A DNA stretch of 64,000 bases from Amycolatopsis sp. NBC_01488 (GCF_036227105.1 NZ_CP109434.1:7660501-7724500), one strand, 5' to 3'; positions 33,982 through 43,182 are shown, counted from the stretch's first letter. Notes: generated by a model from the letters alone, not told the origin. Numbers and translations are program-made.

Positions 33982-34988
33982 CGCGGCGGCCGGAAACCCT
34001 GCTCGTGATGGCTCACGACACGATGCGCCTGCAGTTCGGCGAAGCGGAACTCGCCCGGTTGCGCGCCACCGCGCGCCTGGGCGAGCCGGTCTGCACCGAC
34101 GAACTTCTGTCCGCGCCGGTGCGGGCGCGGCTGGCCGAGGCCGAAGTGCTCCTCACGTCCTGGGGGTGTCCGCCGCTCGACGACGCGGTGCTGCGGGCGG
34201 CGCCGAACCTGCGTGCGGTGCTGCACGCCGCGGGCAGCGTCCGCGACCACGTCGGCGCCGCGGTCTTCGACCGGGGGCTGCTGGTCACCACCGCCGCCGG
34301 GGCCAACGCCGAGCCGGTCGCCCAGTACACGCTGGGCGCGGTCCTGTGGGCGTTCAAGAAGGTGCCGTTCCTCGCCGCCGACGCCCGCGCGTACCGCGAC
34401 GACTGGCGCTACCGCGAGCGGCACGGCGAGCTGTCCGGCCGGAACCGCACGGTCGTGCTCGTCGGGTTCTCGCGCGTCGGGCGGCGGGTCACCGAGCTGC
34501 TGCGGCAGCTCGACCTGGCGCGCGTCCTCGTCGTCGACCCGGTGGTCGCGCCCGCCCGGATCCGGGCCGCCGGTGCCGAACCGGCCACCCTGGCCGAGGC
34601 CCTGCCGCGGGCGGACGTGCTGAGCCTGCACGCGCCGTCGCTGCCCCAGACCCGGCACCTGATCGGCGCGGCCGAGCTGGCCGCGCTGCCGCCGGGCGCG
34701 GTGCTGATCAACACCGCGCGGGGCGCGCTCGTCGACACCGCGGCGCTCGAGCGCGCCTGCGCCGGCGGCCTGCACGCCGTCCTCGACGTCACCGAGCCGG
34801 AACCGCTGCCCGCCGGTTCGCCGCTCTACGACCTGCCGAACGTGGTGCTGACCCCGCACGTGGCAGGGTCGCTCGGTTCGGAGACCCGCCGGATGACCGC
34901 CGAGGCGCTCGACGAGCTCGAGCGGTACGCCGCGGGCACCCCGCCCCGGGCGCCGGTGACCCGGCAGGCGCTGGCCGTGCAGGCATGA
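33978..34988 (+). CDS. D-2-hydroxyacid dehydrogenase family protein
   Basis: 336 residues, cytoplasmic. NAD-binding domain with VVLVGFSRVGRRV (GxSxxG variant), substrate Arg in INTARGALVD, catalytic Glu in DVTEPEPLP and His in TPHVAGSLGSE. Reduces or oxidises 2-keto/2-hydroxy acids; in this operon it may process a keto-acid released from unsaturated uronides. ATGA overlap with the permease gene upstream and the DUF2264 gene downstream. Confidence 0.88.
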   Translation: MTRRPETLLVMAHDTMRLQFGEAELARLRATARLGEPVCTDELLSAPVRARLAEAEVLLTSWGCPPLDDAVLRAAPNLRAVLHAAGSVRDHVGAAVFDRGLLVTTAAGANAEPVAQYTLGAVLWAFKKVPFLAADARAYRDDWRYRERHGELSGRNRTVVLVGFSRVGRRVTELLRQLDLARVLVVDPVVAPARIRAAGAEPATLAEALPRADVLSLHAPSLPQTRHLIGAAELAALPPGAVLINTARGALVDTAALERACAGGLHAVLDVTEPEPLPAGSPLYDLPNVVLTPHVAGSLGSETRRMTAEALDELERYAAGTPPRAPVTRQALAVQA

Positions 34989-36910
34989 CCGCGCTTTCGC
35001 CGTACACCGGCTGGACCCGGCGGGACTGGACGGCGCTGGCCGACCGGATGCTCGCCGCAGTGGACCCGTACCGCTCCCCCGGCGGCGCCCGGATCGACCT
35101 CCCGGGCCCGGCCAGCCGCAACGGCCGCGTGTCGGACGGGCTGGAGGGCTTCGCCCGGACGTTCCTCCTGGCGGGCTTCCGGATCACCGGCGAAGCCGGC
35201 GCGGACCCGGGCAACCTGCTGGAACGCTACGCGGCCGGGTTGGCGGCCGGGACGGATCCCGCGTCGCCGGAAGCCTGGCCGCGGCCGGACGAACTCGGCC
35301 AGGCCAAGGTGGAGGCCGCGTCGATCGCCTTGGTGCTGCAGCTGACCCGCCCGTGGCTGTGGGACCGGCTCGACGACCGGGTCCGGGAGCGGACGATCGG
35401 CTGGCTGGGAACCGTGGTCGGGCAGCCGTACCCGCCGATCAACTGGGTCTGGTTCCGGCTCGTCGTCGAGTCGTTCCTGCGCGAGGCGGGCGGCCCGTGG
35501 TCGGCCACCGACGTCGAGGAGGACCTGGCCGTGCACGCGTCGCTGCGGCGGCCCGGCGGCTGGCTCAGCGACGGTGCCGAACGCGCCTACGACCACTACA
35601 CGGGCTGGGCCCTGCACGTGTACCCGCTGCTGTGGACGCACCTGTTCGACGTGACCGGCAGCCTGTGCCCGCCGGTGCTGCGCAAGCAATGGGAAGCGGA
35701 TCTGCGCCGGTACCTCGACGACGCGATACGGCTGGTCGGCGCGGACGGCTCGCCGTTGCTGCAGGGCCGGAGCCTGACCTACCGGTTCGCCGCGGCGGCC
35801 CCGTTCTGGGTCGGCGCGCTCACCGGCGCGGGACTGCGGCCCGGGCTGACCCGGCGCGTGGCCAGCGGCATGGTGCGGCACTTCACGGGCCACGAAGCCC
35901 TCGAACCGGACGGCCTGCTCGGTCTCGGCTGGCACCGCGCCTGGCCCGCGATGCGCCAGTCCTACTCCGGCCCCGGCTCCCCGTATTGGGCCGCGAAAGG
36001 GATGCTGGGGCTGGCGCTGCCTGCGGACCATCCCGTGTGGACGGACGCCGAGGAGCCGCTGCCGGTCGAGACCGGCGACGTCGCCCGGATCGTGGCCGCG
36101 CCCGGCTGGCTGGTCTCGGCCCGCCGCCGCGACGGCATCGCGGTGGTGCTCAACCACGGCACGGACCACGCCGCACCGGGCGACCGGCGGACGGACTCGC
36201 CGCTCTACGCCCGGCTCGGCTACTCGACGGCCACGGTCCCGCCGCTGACCGGGCCCACCGTGGCCGGCCCGCTCGACAACTCCGTGGTCCTGCTCGACGA
36301 ACACGGCCGGGCTAGCCACCGCGCGGGCTTCGAGGCCTGCTACGCGACCGAACTCCCCGGCGGGGTCCTGGCCGCTGCCTCGCGCGGCCCGGTGCGCTGG
36401 GTCGACCCGGCCGGGGACGACTCGCCCGACCACGGCTCGGGCCGCTCCGGCCCGGTGGTGGCCGGCCCGGTCGTCACGGTCGTTTCGGTCGTCCGCGACG
36501 GCGTCGAAATCCGGCTCGTCCGGCTGGACACGATGAGCCCGGCCGGGCGGCGGTTGCGGCTCGGCGGCTGGCCGGTCGCCGGCGACACCCGTCCACTTCG
36601 CCGCGTCGACGGCACCGCCGCGACCGCGTCCGCCGGCGGCCTGCGGTCTTTCGTGCACGGGCTGCGCGGCTTCGCCACCGCGGAGGTCACCGTCGAGCAG
36701 GGCACGTCGCCGCTGGGCGCCTGGACGGCGATCCCGGCACTGTCCACAACGGACGTTCCCGCGCTGGGCGACGTGCTCGCGGCCGCGGTGGTCCTGGACC
36801 GCGGCGGCGCGCATTCTGCCGACGTGACCGTGGACCACGACGGCGACGACGTCACCCTCACCTGGCCGGATGGGCTGCGCACCACGGTGCCGCTGCCCCG
36901 GGGCTCGTGA
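34985..36910 (+). CDS. DUF2264 domain protein (candidate intracellular glycosidase)
   Basis: 641 residues, no signal peptide. N-terminal alpha/alpha-barrel (about 20-370: DGLEGFARTFLLAGFRITGE, INWVWFRLVVESFLREAGG, YDHYTGWALHVYPLLW, GRSLTYRFAAAAPFW) and C-terminal beta-rich domain, as in DUF2264 proteins. Related proteins have been placed among exo-acting glycosidases of uronic acids, but I assign no activity here. It is the last gene of the transporter operon, coupled by ATGA overlap, and a hairpin follows. Likely trims imported oligosaccharides together with the heparinase-like enzyme. Confidence 0.8.
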   Translation: MTALSPYTGWTRRDWTALADRMLAAVDPYRSPGGARIDLPGPASRNGRVSDGLEGFARTFLLAGFRITGEAGADPGNLLERYAAGLAAGTDPASPEAWPRPDELGQAKVEAASIALVLQLTRPWLWDRLDDRVRERTIGWLGTVVGQPYPPINWVWFRLVVESFLREAGGPWSATDVEEDLAVHASLRRPGGWLSDGAERAYDHYTGWALHVYPLLWTHLFDVTGSLCPPVLRKQWEADLRRYLDDAIRLVGADGSPLLQGRSLTYRFAAAAPFWVGALTGAGLRPGLTRRVASGMVRHFTGHEALEPDGLLGLGWHRAWPAMRQSYSGPGSPYWAAKGMLGLALPADHPVWTDAEEPLPVETGDVARIVAAPGWLVSARRRDGIAVVLNHGTDHAAPGDRRTDSPLYARLGYSTATVPPLTGPTVAGPLDNSVVLLDEHGRASHRAGFEACYATELPGGVLAAASRGPVRWVDPAGDDSPDHGSGRSGPVVAGPVVTVVSVVRDGVEIRLVRLDTMSPAGRRLRLGGWPVAGDTRPLRRVDGTAATASAGGLRSFVHGLRGFATAEVTVEQGTSPLGAWTAIPALSTTDVPALGDVLAAAVVLDRGGAHSADVTVDHDGDDVTLTWPDGLRTTVPLPRGS

Positions 36911-36931
36911 GCGTGCGCTTCAGCCGGCTTG

Positions 36932-36956
36932 CCAGGCGCCGAGGCCCGGCGCCTGG
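36932..36956 (+). terminator. hairpin after the transporter operon
   Basis: CCAGGCGCC (36932-36940), 7-nt loop, GGCGCCTGG (36948-36956): perfect 9-bp stem 22 bp after the DUF2264 stop. No U-run. Confidence 0.6.
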
Positions 36957-37133
36957 CCCAGCGTGACCTTCGCGGCCGCGATGGCGGCAGCGAATGCGGA
37001 TGGTCATCCTGCCCTCCGGCGAACTCGGCGGACTGGGCTTCCTGCCGGTTCCCGCACGAACCTCCATGCAGCGAACCCATCCTCGGAGATCGACGCAGCT
37101 GCTCCATCGAGCGGTATGGGGCTGCGCCGGCAG

Positions 37134-37790
37134 CTACCGATCTTCGGGTACGCCGCCGACAGCGGGGACCACCGCGAAGGTCTCCACGTACTCGATGGCT
37201 GCCTGCAGGGCGTCTTTCAGCGGGGCGATGTCGCGGGCGACCTGGGCGAGGAGCATGCCGCCCTGGAAGGCGGAGAGCAGGAGATGGGCCAGCCGGGTGG
37301 GATCCGCCTCGGCGCTGATGCGGCCGAGCCGCTGCATCCGTTCGAGGCCGTCTCGGAAGATGTCTTTCCACTGCTCGAACGCGTTCGCGAGTTCCGTGCG
37401 AACGTCCAGGTCGGTCTTGATGATCTCGCCGGCGAGCGAGCCGAGGGTGCAGCCTTCCTGGTAGGAGTGCTCGTAGGCGATGTAGTGGCCCGCCCACTCC
37501 CGAAGCGCATCGAGGCTTTCGAAGTGGGCGAACCGCGCACTGCGATGGAACGTGAGGACGCGCTCGGCCTGCCACTCGATGACCGCGAGGACAAGGCTCT
37601 CCTTCGTCGGGAAGTAGTGGTTGAGCTGTGACCCGCTGACGCCTGCGGCGCGGCGGAGCTGCTCGTTGTTCGTCGCGTGGACGCCCTTGGCGTAGATGAG
37701 CTCCGCGGCGTGCTCGAGGATGCGGGCTCGGGTCGCCTGCCCCTTGCCCGTGAGCTTCTGCGGCCCCCGAGCGTCCGTCGTGGCTTCCAT
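37134..37790 (-). CDS. TetR/AcrR-family repressor
   Basis: 218 residues. N-terminal TetR helix-turn-helix (TRARILEHAAELIYAKGVHA, NNEQLRRAAGVSGSQLNHYF, PTKESLVLAVI), followed by a helical ligand domain (residues 75-215). Divergent from the oxidoreductase at 37902, with two matching palindromes between them, so it most likely represses itself and that gene. Ligand unknown, perhaps an electrophile or quinone given the partner. Confidence 0.92.
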   Translation of the reverse strand: MEATTDARGPQKLTGKGQATRARILEHAAELIYAKGVHATNNEQLRRAAGVSGSQLNHYFPTKESLVLAVIEWQAERVLTFHRSARFAHFESLDALREWAGHYIAYEHSYQEGCTLGSLAGEIIKTDLDVRTELANAFEQWKDIFRDGLERMQRLGRISAEADPTRLAHLLLSAFQGGMLLAQVARDIAPLKDALQAAIEYVETFAVVPAVGGVPEDR

Positions 37791-37810
37791 GCCTCACACG
37801 GTACCCCAGA

Positions 37811-37870
37811 TTGGGCTTGACAGCCCACTTCGGGTCGTGTTCACTGCCGTTAGTGGGCTAGCAGGCCCAA
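37811..37870. promoter_or_regulatory. paired TetR operators overlapping a promoter
   Basis: Operator 1 TTGGGCTTGACAGCCCA (from 37811) and operator 2 TGGGCTAGCAGGCCCAA (to 37870) are palindromic versions of the same GGGCT-N4-AGCCC core, about 40 bp apart. Operator 1 contains the -35 TTGACA (37817-37822); 17 bp later is TTCACT as the -10 for the oxidoreductase. Operator 2 covers the expected transcription start. This arrangement suits autorepression and co-repression by the adjacent TetR protein. Confidence 0.7.
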
Positions 37871-37901
37871 AATGGCGAACACGAGCTATCCGGAGGCACC
37901 G

Positions 37902-38819
37902 ATGAAGGCAATCGTCGCGACGGACCAGGCCGCGGAAGCGGCCGGGATCACCCTGGCGCAGCGGCCTGAGCCGACGGCGGCGATCAACGACGTCGTCGTG
38001 GAAGTCCATGCGTCGGGCTTCGTCCCCGCAGAATGGGAGTGGCCCTCGACGTGGGTCGACCGCTCCGGTCACGATCGAGCCCCGGCGATCATCGGCCACG
38101 AGTTCGCCGGAGTGGTCTCCGCCCTCGGCTACGGCACGACGGGGCTCTCGCTGGGCCAGCGGGTGTTCGGGATCACCGACTGGCACCGCGACGGAACCCT
38201 CGCCGAGTACACGGCCGTGGAGGCACGCGACCTCGCGCCGCTGCCGGGGAACGTCGACTTCACGGTGGGTGCGAGCCTGCCCATCTCCGGCCTGACCGCG
38301 TGGCAGGGCCTGGTCCAGCACGGTCGCCTTCAGGCGGGGCAGAGTGTCCTGGCCCACGGCGCCGCCGGCGCGGTCGGGTCTGTGGTGACGCAGCTCGCCC
38401 GGGAGTTCGGCGCCTACGTCATCGGGACCGGGCGCGCGGCGGACCGCCAGGCGGCGCTCGACTTCGGCGCGAACGAGTTCCTCGACCTCGACCACGACGA
38501 TCTCAAGGACATCGGCGGAGTCGACCTCGTCTTCGACGTCATCGGCGGTGAGACCCAACGGCGCTCGGCGAGCATCATCCGGCCCGGCGGGACGCTGGTG
38601 TCGGTGGTCGGGCCCGCTGAAGCCCGCCCTGCCGACGGCCTCGCGATCGACTTCGTCGTCGAGTCCGTGCCGAATCAGCTGGTGGAAATCGTCGACCGGG
38701 TGCGGGACGGGCGCCTGCGCACGCACATCGGAACGGTCGCACCCCTCGACGACGCCGTCCCCGCGCTCAACCCGACCGAGCGGCGCAAGGGAAAGACCGT
38801 CATCCGCGTGCGCCCCTGA
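37902..38819 (+). CDS. NADP-dependent medium-chain oxidoreductase (quinone reductase-like)
   Basis: 305 residues, zinc-independent MDR type. GroES-like N-terminal domain (VVVEVHASGFVPAEWEW, PAIIGHEFAGVVSALG) and Rossmann domain with VLAHGAAGAVGSVVTQLARE (AxxGxVG) and GGVDLVFDVIGGETQRRS. Lacks the structural-zinc Cys cluster. Reduces quinones or enones with NADPH. The ATG at 37902 has CGGAGG 7 bp upstream, so this start is preferred over 37872. Controlled by the divergent TetR protein. Confidence 0.9.
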   Translation: MKAIVATDQAAEAAGITLAQRPEPTAAINDVVVEVHASGFVPAEWEWPSTWVDRSGHDRAPAIIGHEFAGVVSALGYGTTGLSLGQRVFGITDWHRDGTLAEYTAVEARDLAPLPGNVDFTVGASLPISGLTAWQGLVQHGRLQAGQSVLAHGAAGAVGSVVTQLAREFGAYVIGTGRAADRQAALDFGANEFLDLDHDDLKDIGGVDLVFDVIGGETQRRSASIIRPGGTLVSVVGPAEARPADGLAIDFVVESVPNQLVEIVDRVRDGRLRTHIGTVAPLDDAVPALNPTERRKGKTVIRVRP

Positions 38820-38820
38820 A

Positions 38821-39110
38821 CACGCTGGAACGCGTCCGGCTTGAGCTTCTGCCACGAGCGCTCGAGCTGCGGATCGTGCGGCTTGTAAATTCGTTGTAGA
38901 GGACGGCCAACGCGAGCTGAGCGTCGACACCTGCCTCACGCGACCGCGCGACGACCTGCGGTACGAACTTGGCCGGGCGTCGTTGCGAACAGCGCGAGCG
39001 CAGGCAGCAGCGTCGGCACCAAGCCGGCGACCAGCCGGTCCCGCGACGCCGCCAGGATGTCGGTGGACAAGGTGGCGACGTCGGCGGGCGGCCCCTTCGA
39101 GGCCGGTTCG
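38821..39110 (-). pseudogene. decayed protein-coding remnant
   Basis: On the minus strand readable protein is spread over different frames: DVATLSTDILAASRDRLVAG then LVPTLLPALALFA (39070 to about 38990), FVPQVVARSREAGVDAQLAL and AVLYNE in a second frame (to about 38894), then YKPHDPQLERSWQKLKPDAF in a third. The pieces join smoothly through single-base shifts, which indicates a frameshifted gene end. I do not recognise the family with confidence. It lies between the oxidoreductase and the GH59 gene, whose stop is at 39116. Confidence 0.45.
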
Positions 39111-39115
39111 CCGGG

Positions 39116-41521
39116 TCAGTTCCGCGTCCACTTCTGGTTGCTGCCGCCGGTGCAGGTGGCGAGGTCCACCAGCGTTCCGTTGCCGGTGCCGTTGGCGATG
39201 GCGTCCAGGCACAGGCCCGACTGGGTGCCCACGATCGTGCCGTCGGACTTGGGTGTCCACTTCTGGTTGGTACCGCCGGTGCAGGTCCAGATGATCGCCT
39301 TGGTGCCGGGGGTCGTGCCCTGGCCGCTGGCGTCGAGGCAGCTGCTGCCGTAGACGCGCAGCTCACCGGCGGCGGTCGCGGTCCACTGCTGGTTGGCGCC
39401 ACCGTTGCAGTCCCACAGTTCCACCTGGGTGCCCGACGTCTGGGAAGCGTTGGGCACGTCCAGGCAGCGGCCCGACCCGGCGCCGACGACCGTCGACGTC
39501 GTGCCGCCGTTTCCGCCGCTGCCCGGGGTGACGGACAGGTTGTCGAACTGCGCCGTCTCGCCCTGGCTCGTCGCGTAGCCGACCTGACCGGCACCCCAGG
39601 TGGAGTCGTTCGCCGAGCCGACGGTCGCGCCGTCGACGGCGGCGGTGATGGTGCTGCCGGAGAAGGTGAGCGCGAGGGTGTGCCACCGGTTGGTGCCCAG
39701 CGCGGCGACCGTGCCGTGCGCGAGGGTGGCGACGTTGCCGTTGGTGTTCGAGTTCAGGATCGACCAGTTCCCCGTGTCGCTCACGCGCAGGTGGTAGGCG
39801 TTGAGCCCGGCGGCCCCGCTGTAGCTCTGGGTGCCGGCGCGCCCGATCACCTCGGCGTACCCGGGCTTTTCGAGCATCGCGTCGGACGAAACGGTGTAGT
39901 TGCTCCACCCCAGCTCACCGAGGAGGGTGTGCGGGTCGGTCAGCGGGTCCCAGGTGATCGGCGCCTGCGCACTCATCTGGCGGACGCACTGGCCCGCGCG
40001 GCCGCCGCCACAGCCGGCCACCTCGAACGAACCCTGCCAGTCCATCAGGTACTTCGCCTCCGTACCGGTCGCGTCGCTCTCGAAGGAGTCGCTGTAGGGC
40101 AGGCTCAGCGCGCCCGGCGCCGGGCCGGCCGCGGTGCCCTTGCCCTGCCCGGTCGTGGTGGTGAGGGTGTAGACGTACCCGGGTTGCACGGTGAGGCTGA
40201 AGCTGCCGCCGGAAGGGGTGAGGTCGGTGGTGTGCAGGAAGTAGTCGGCGGCGTTGCCGGAGTTGACGTTGGTGGCCCACACGTGCACGGCGCCCGTCGA
40301 CAGGCCACCGGTCGCGGTGAAGGCCAGCGTCTGCGGCCCGCCCGCGTCCATCGTCTCGATGACCGTGCTGTAGTCCCGGTTGTTCGGCGACTTCAGCGAA
40401 ACGTAGCTGCCGTTGTTCCGGTTGCCGCCGAGGTAGCCGCTGGAACCGTCGAGGTACTGCCAGCCGGGCGCGGTGAACTGACTGGTCTGGGCCATCACCC
40501 AGGCGTTCTTGCCGATCGCGTAGTGGCCGGACCACGGCTGCGCGGCCAGCGCGACACCCATGGTCGGGTACGGCAGGTTCGGGGTGATCGCGGCGATCAC
40601 CGGCCAGTTGAGGTACGCGGTCATCTTCCCGTCGAGGTACCCGCGGTTGAGGCCGCGGGCCATCGCCTGCGCGCCGCCGTTGTAGTCGTCGGAGCCGTTT
40701 TCGCTGGCCCACAGCGCTTTTCCGGACGAAAGGGCCGCCGCCGGCACGCCACAGTTGGACTGGGACGAGCGGTAGCCGCACGGGTAGTGCGTGCCGATGA
40801 TGCCGATGGCGGAAGCGAAGGAGGGGTTGGAGTCGACGTCGTTGGCGATCGTCCAGTCCGAGTCGGCGCCCACGATCTTCACCGCCGGATAGCCGGACGA
40901 GTTCAGCGTGGAGCGCAGGTTCTCGTACCAGCCGACGTTGTAGCCGCGTTCGTTCCACCCGCCGAGGTAGTCGATGGCCAGGTTGTGCTGCTTGGCGCAG
41001 CCCAGCCACGTGGTCAGGTAGCCGAGTGTGTCGGTGGACCAGAAGTTGCCGCCGCCGATCCAGCCGGGCGCTCCCCAGGCCAGCCCGTAGAGCTTGATGT
41101 TCGGGTTGCGGGCCTTGGCCTGTTCGGCGAGCCAGAACTCGTAGCCGACGTCGCAGTTGACGGTCCCCCGCGTGTGCTCGACGCTCGGCTCGGCACCGGA
41201 GGTGGAGTTGGTGTCGCCGCCGATCTCGATCTTGAGGATCTGCACCGAAGCGCCGTAGCCGGGCTTGAACAGGTAGTCCAGGATCTGGCCGCGCTCCGGC
41301 TCCGGGTAGTCGATCAGCAGGCGGGAGTTGCCGCCACCGCCGCTGATCGCGCCGACGCCGTCGAACGTGCGCCCGCCCGACGAGCCGTTGATCGTGATCG
41401 AAGTCGCGGCTTCGGCCGGCGCGGCGGTGACGGCCGCGACGCCACCGGCGGTCAGGGCGAGGCAGCCGAGCACGACCGCCGGGGCCCGCAAGCGCCGGAC
41501 CAGCCTGCTGAACCTTGACAT
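39116..41521 (-). CDS. exported GH59 galactosidase-type enzyme with C-terminal CBM13
   Basis: 801 residues from ATG 41521 (AAGGAA upstream). Signal peptide 1-38. GH59 (galactocerebrosidase-like) barrel about 45-330: TFDGVGAISGGGGNSRLLID, EIGGDTNSTSGAEPSVEH, DYLGGWNERGYN (acid/base Glu191) and ALWASENGSDDYNGG (nucleophile Glu274). Beta-sandwich domains follow (330-660), including a laminin-G-like part (ATLAHGTVAALGTNRWHTLA). Residues about 670-801 are a ricin-type CBM13 with three CLD...NQ(Q/K)W units. In plant-degrading bacteria GH59 acts on beta-galactosides such as galactan side chains. It follows the GH10 gene by 51 bp on the same strand (operon). Confidence 0.88.
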   Translation of the reverse strand: MSRFSRLVRRLRAPAVVLGCLALTAGGVAAVTAAPAEAATSITINGSSGGRTFDGVGAISGGGGNSRLLIDYPEPERGQILDYLFKPGYGASVQILKIEIGGDTNSTSGAEPSVEHTRGTVNCDVGYEFWLAEQAKARNPNIKLYGLAWGAPGWIGGGNFWSTDTLGYLTTWLGCAKQHNLAIDYLGGWNERGYNVGWYENLRSTLNSSGYPAVKIVGADSDWTIANDVDSNPSFASAIGIIGTHYPCGYRSSQSNCGVPAAALSSGKALWASENGSDDYNGGAQAMARGLNRGYLDGKMTAYLNWPVIAAITPNLPYPTMGVALAAQPWSGHYAIGKNAWVMAQTSQFTAPGWQYLDGSSGYLGGNRNNGSYVSLKSPNNRDYSTVIETMDAGGPQTLAFTATGGLSTGAVHVWATNVNSGNAADYFLHTTDLTPSGGSFSLTVQPGYVYTLTTTTGQGKGTAAGPAPGALSLPYSDSFESDATGTEAKYLMDWQGSFEVAGCGGGRAGQCVRQMSAQAPITWDPLTDPHTLLGELGWSNYTVSSDAMLEKPGYAEVIGRAGTQSYSGAAGLNAYHLRVSDTGNWSILNSNTNGNVATLAHGTVAALGTNRWHTLALTFSGSTITAAVDGATVGSANDSTWGAGQVGYATSQGETAQFDNLSVTPGSGGNGGTTSTVVGAGSGRCLDVPNASQTSGTQVELWDCNGGANQQWTATAAGELRVYGSSCLDASGQGTTPGTKAIIWTCTGGTNQKWTPKSDGTIVGTQSGLCLDAIANGTGNGTLVDLATCTGGSNQKWTRN

Positions 41522-41572
41522 GACGAGTTCCTTTCCCAGCAAGGGCAAACGGGGGTGGTCGTGGCTACGCGG

Positions 41573-43036
41573 CTATCCGAGGGTCCATTGCTGGTTGTTC
41601 CGGCCGGTGCAGGTCCACAGTTCGACGAGGGCGCCGTTGGCGGTGGACGCGCCGGTGACGTCCAGGCAGAGCCCGGACTGCGCGCCGGTGACCGTGCCGT
41701 CGGAGTTGACGGTCCACTGCTGGTTGGCCTGGCCGTTGCAGGGCCAGATGATCACCTTGGTGCCGGGACTCGTGCCCCGGCTGCTGGCGTCCAGGCAGTC
41801 GCCGCCGCTGTACACGCTGAGCGCACCCGAGGAGGTGTGGGTGAAGGTCTGGTTCGATCCGCCCGAGCAGTCCCGGATCTGCAGCTGGGTTCCGGCCGTG
41901 GTGGTCGAGTTCGGCACGTCCAGGCACTTCCCCGCACCCACCGCGTGCAGCGGACCGGTTGCGCCACCGCCGCCCGGAGAGCCCCCGAGAGCCGTCGCGG
42001 TGGCGTTGTAGGCGGGCTTGGGCTGGTAGTTGCTGTCGTACACGGTCGCGGCGCCGTAGCCGGGGAAGGTGCCGGGGATCCAGGAATCGGCGTCGCCGAC
42101 GCCCCACTGCGAGACGCCGGGGCAGCGGGTGACCGCCAGGCAGTCCTTCACCACGGTGGCGTAGTCGGTGGCCTGCTGCTGAAGGCTGCCGCTCGAGGCC
42201 GGCAACGGGACGCGGTCGTCGAGCTCGGTGATCGCGACGTCCAGTCCCAGTGCCGCGAAGCGCTGCATGTTCGCCAGCATGGACGACGGGACCTGGCCGA
42301 CGATGAAGTGGCTTTCCAGGCCGATGCCGCCGAGCGGCACACCCTGGGACAGCAGGGACTGTGCGAGGCTGTAAAGAGCGTTGCTCTTGGCGTTCTCGCC
42401 TTCGATGTTGTAGTCGTTGATGTACAGCTTGGCGTTCGGGTCCGCGGTGTGCGCGGTGCGGATCGCGTCGGCGAGGTAGCCGGTGCCCATGGCGCCGGTG
42501 AAGGCGTCCTGGCGCAGGCTGCCGTCCTCGTTGAAGGGCTCGTTGATCACGTCCCAGGCGTAGATCTTGCCCTTGTAGTGGTTCACCTCGGTGGTGATGT
42601 GGGCTTCCATCGCGCCCTGGACCTGGGTGCGCGGCAGACTGTTCACCCACCCGGGCAGCTGTGCGTGCCAAACCAGGTTGTGCCCGCGCACGCGCATGGT
42701 GTGCGACTGTGCGACGGACACCACGTTGTCGCCGGGGCCGAAGTTGTACGCACCGTTGGCCGGCTCGGTGGTGTCCCACTTCATCTCGTTGCCGGGGGTC
42801 ACCATGTCGAACTGGGTGCCGGCGAGCGAGGTGATCGTCGCGTTGTTCACCATGCCGCCGGTCAGCTCGGTGCCGATGTACCTGTTCTGGGCCTCGGCCA
42901 GCGAACGCAGCGTCGACGCCGCGTCCGCGGGCGGTGCCGCGGCCAAGACCGGCGCGACGGCGAGGCCCAACGCGACGGCGAGCGCACCGGGCCGGGAGCG
43001 GGGTGATCGACGCGGTTTGCGGGCGAAGGGGCGCAT
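41573..43036 (-). CDS. exported GH10 xylanase with C-terminal CBM13
   Basis: 487 residues. Signal peptide 1-40 (many Arg, ADA cleavage). GH10 barrel about 42-345: GTELTGGMVNNATI, MVTPGNEMKWDTTEP, RVRGHNLVWHAQLPGWV, AWDVINEPFNEDG (acid/base Glu166) and DVAITELDDRVPLP (nucleophile Glu271). Gly-rich linker, then CBM13 (about 360-487: AVGAGKCLDVPNSTTTAGTQ, NQTFTH, NQQWTV, NQQWTL). Endo-beta-1,4-xylanase of XlnA type. First gene of the minus-strand pair with GH59. A TGAAACTTTCA palindrome lies 136 bp upstream. Confidence 0.95.
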   Translation of the reverse strand: MRPFARKPRRSPRSRPGALAVALGLAVAPVLAAAPPADAASTLRSLAEAQNRYIGTELTGGMVNNATITSLAGTQFDMVTPGNEMKWDTTEPANGAYNFGPGDNVVSVAQSHTMRVRGHNLVWHAQLPGWVNSLPRTQVQGAMEAHITTEVNHYKGKIYAWDVINEPFNEDGSLRQDAFTGAMGTGYLADAIRTAHTADPNAKLYINDYNIEGENAKSNALYSLAQSLLSQGVPLGGIGLESHFIVGQVPSSMLANMQRFAALGLDVAITELDDRVPLPASSGSLQQQATDYATVVKDCLAVTRCPGVSQWGVGDADSWIPGTFPGYGAATVYDSNYQPKPAYNATATALGGSPGGGGATGPLHAVGAGKCLDVPNSTTTAGTQLQIRDCSGGSNQTFTHTSSGALSVYSGGDCLDASSRGTSPGTKVIIWPCNGQANQQWTVNSDGTVTGAQSGLCLDVTGASTANGALVELWTCTGRNNQQWTLG

Positions 43037-43171
43037 GCGAACTCCGATGGCGTCGTTGACATCTCTGGGGGTGGCGCGATCCCTGGTGTGACAGCGAAAA
43101 CAGGAAACTCCCCGGCGGTGATCGCTGTCAAGTGACGCGTGAAAGGTGCACGGCAGACGGCCGGCCGCGAC

Positions 43172-43182
43172 TGAAACTTTCA
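43172..43182. promoter_or_regulatory. TGAAACTTTCA palindrome between divergent hydrolase genes
   Basis: Imperfect-centre palindrome TGAAA-C-TTTCA in the 302-bp gap between GH10 (minus) and the GH-A enzyme (plus). It resembles the CGAAACTTTCG boxes described near streptomycete xylanase/cellulase genes. Near-identical copies lie at 59443 and 62097. Nothing else recognisable is in this gap. Confidence 0.5.
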
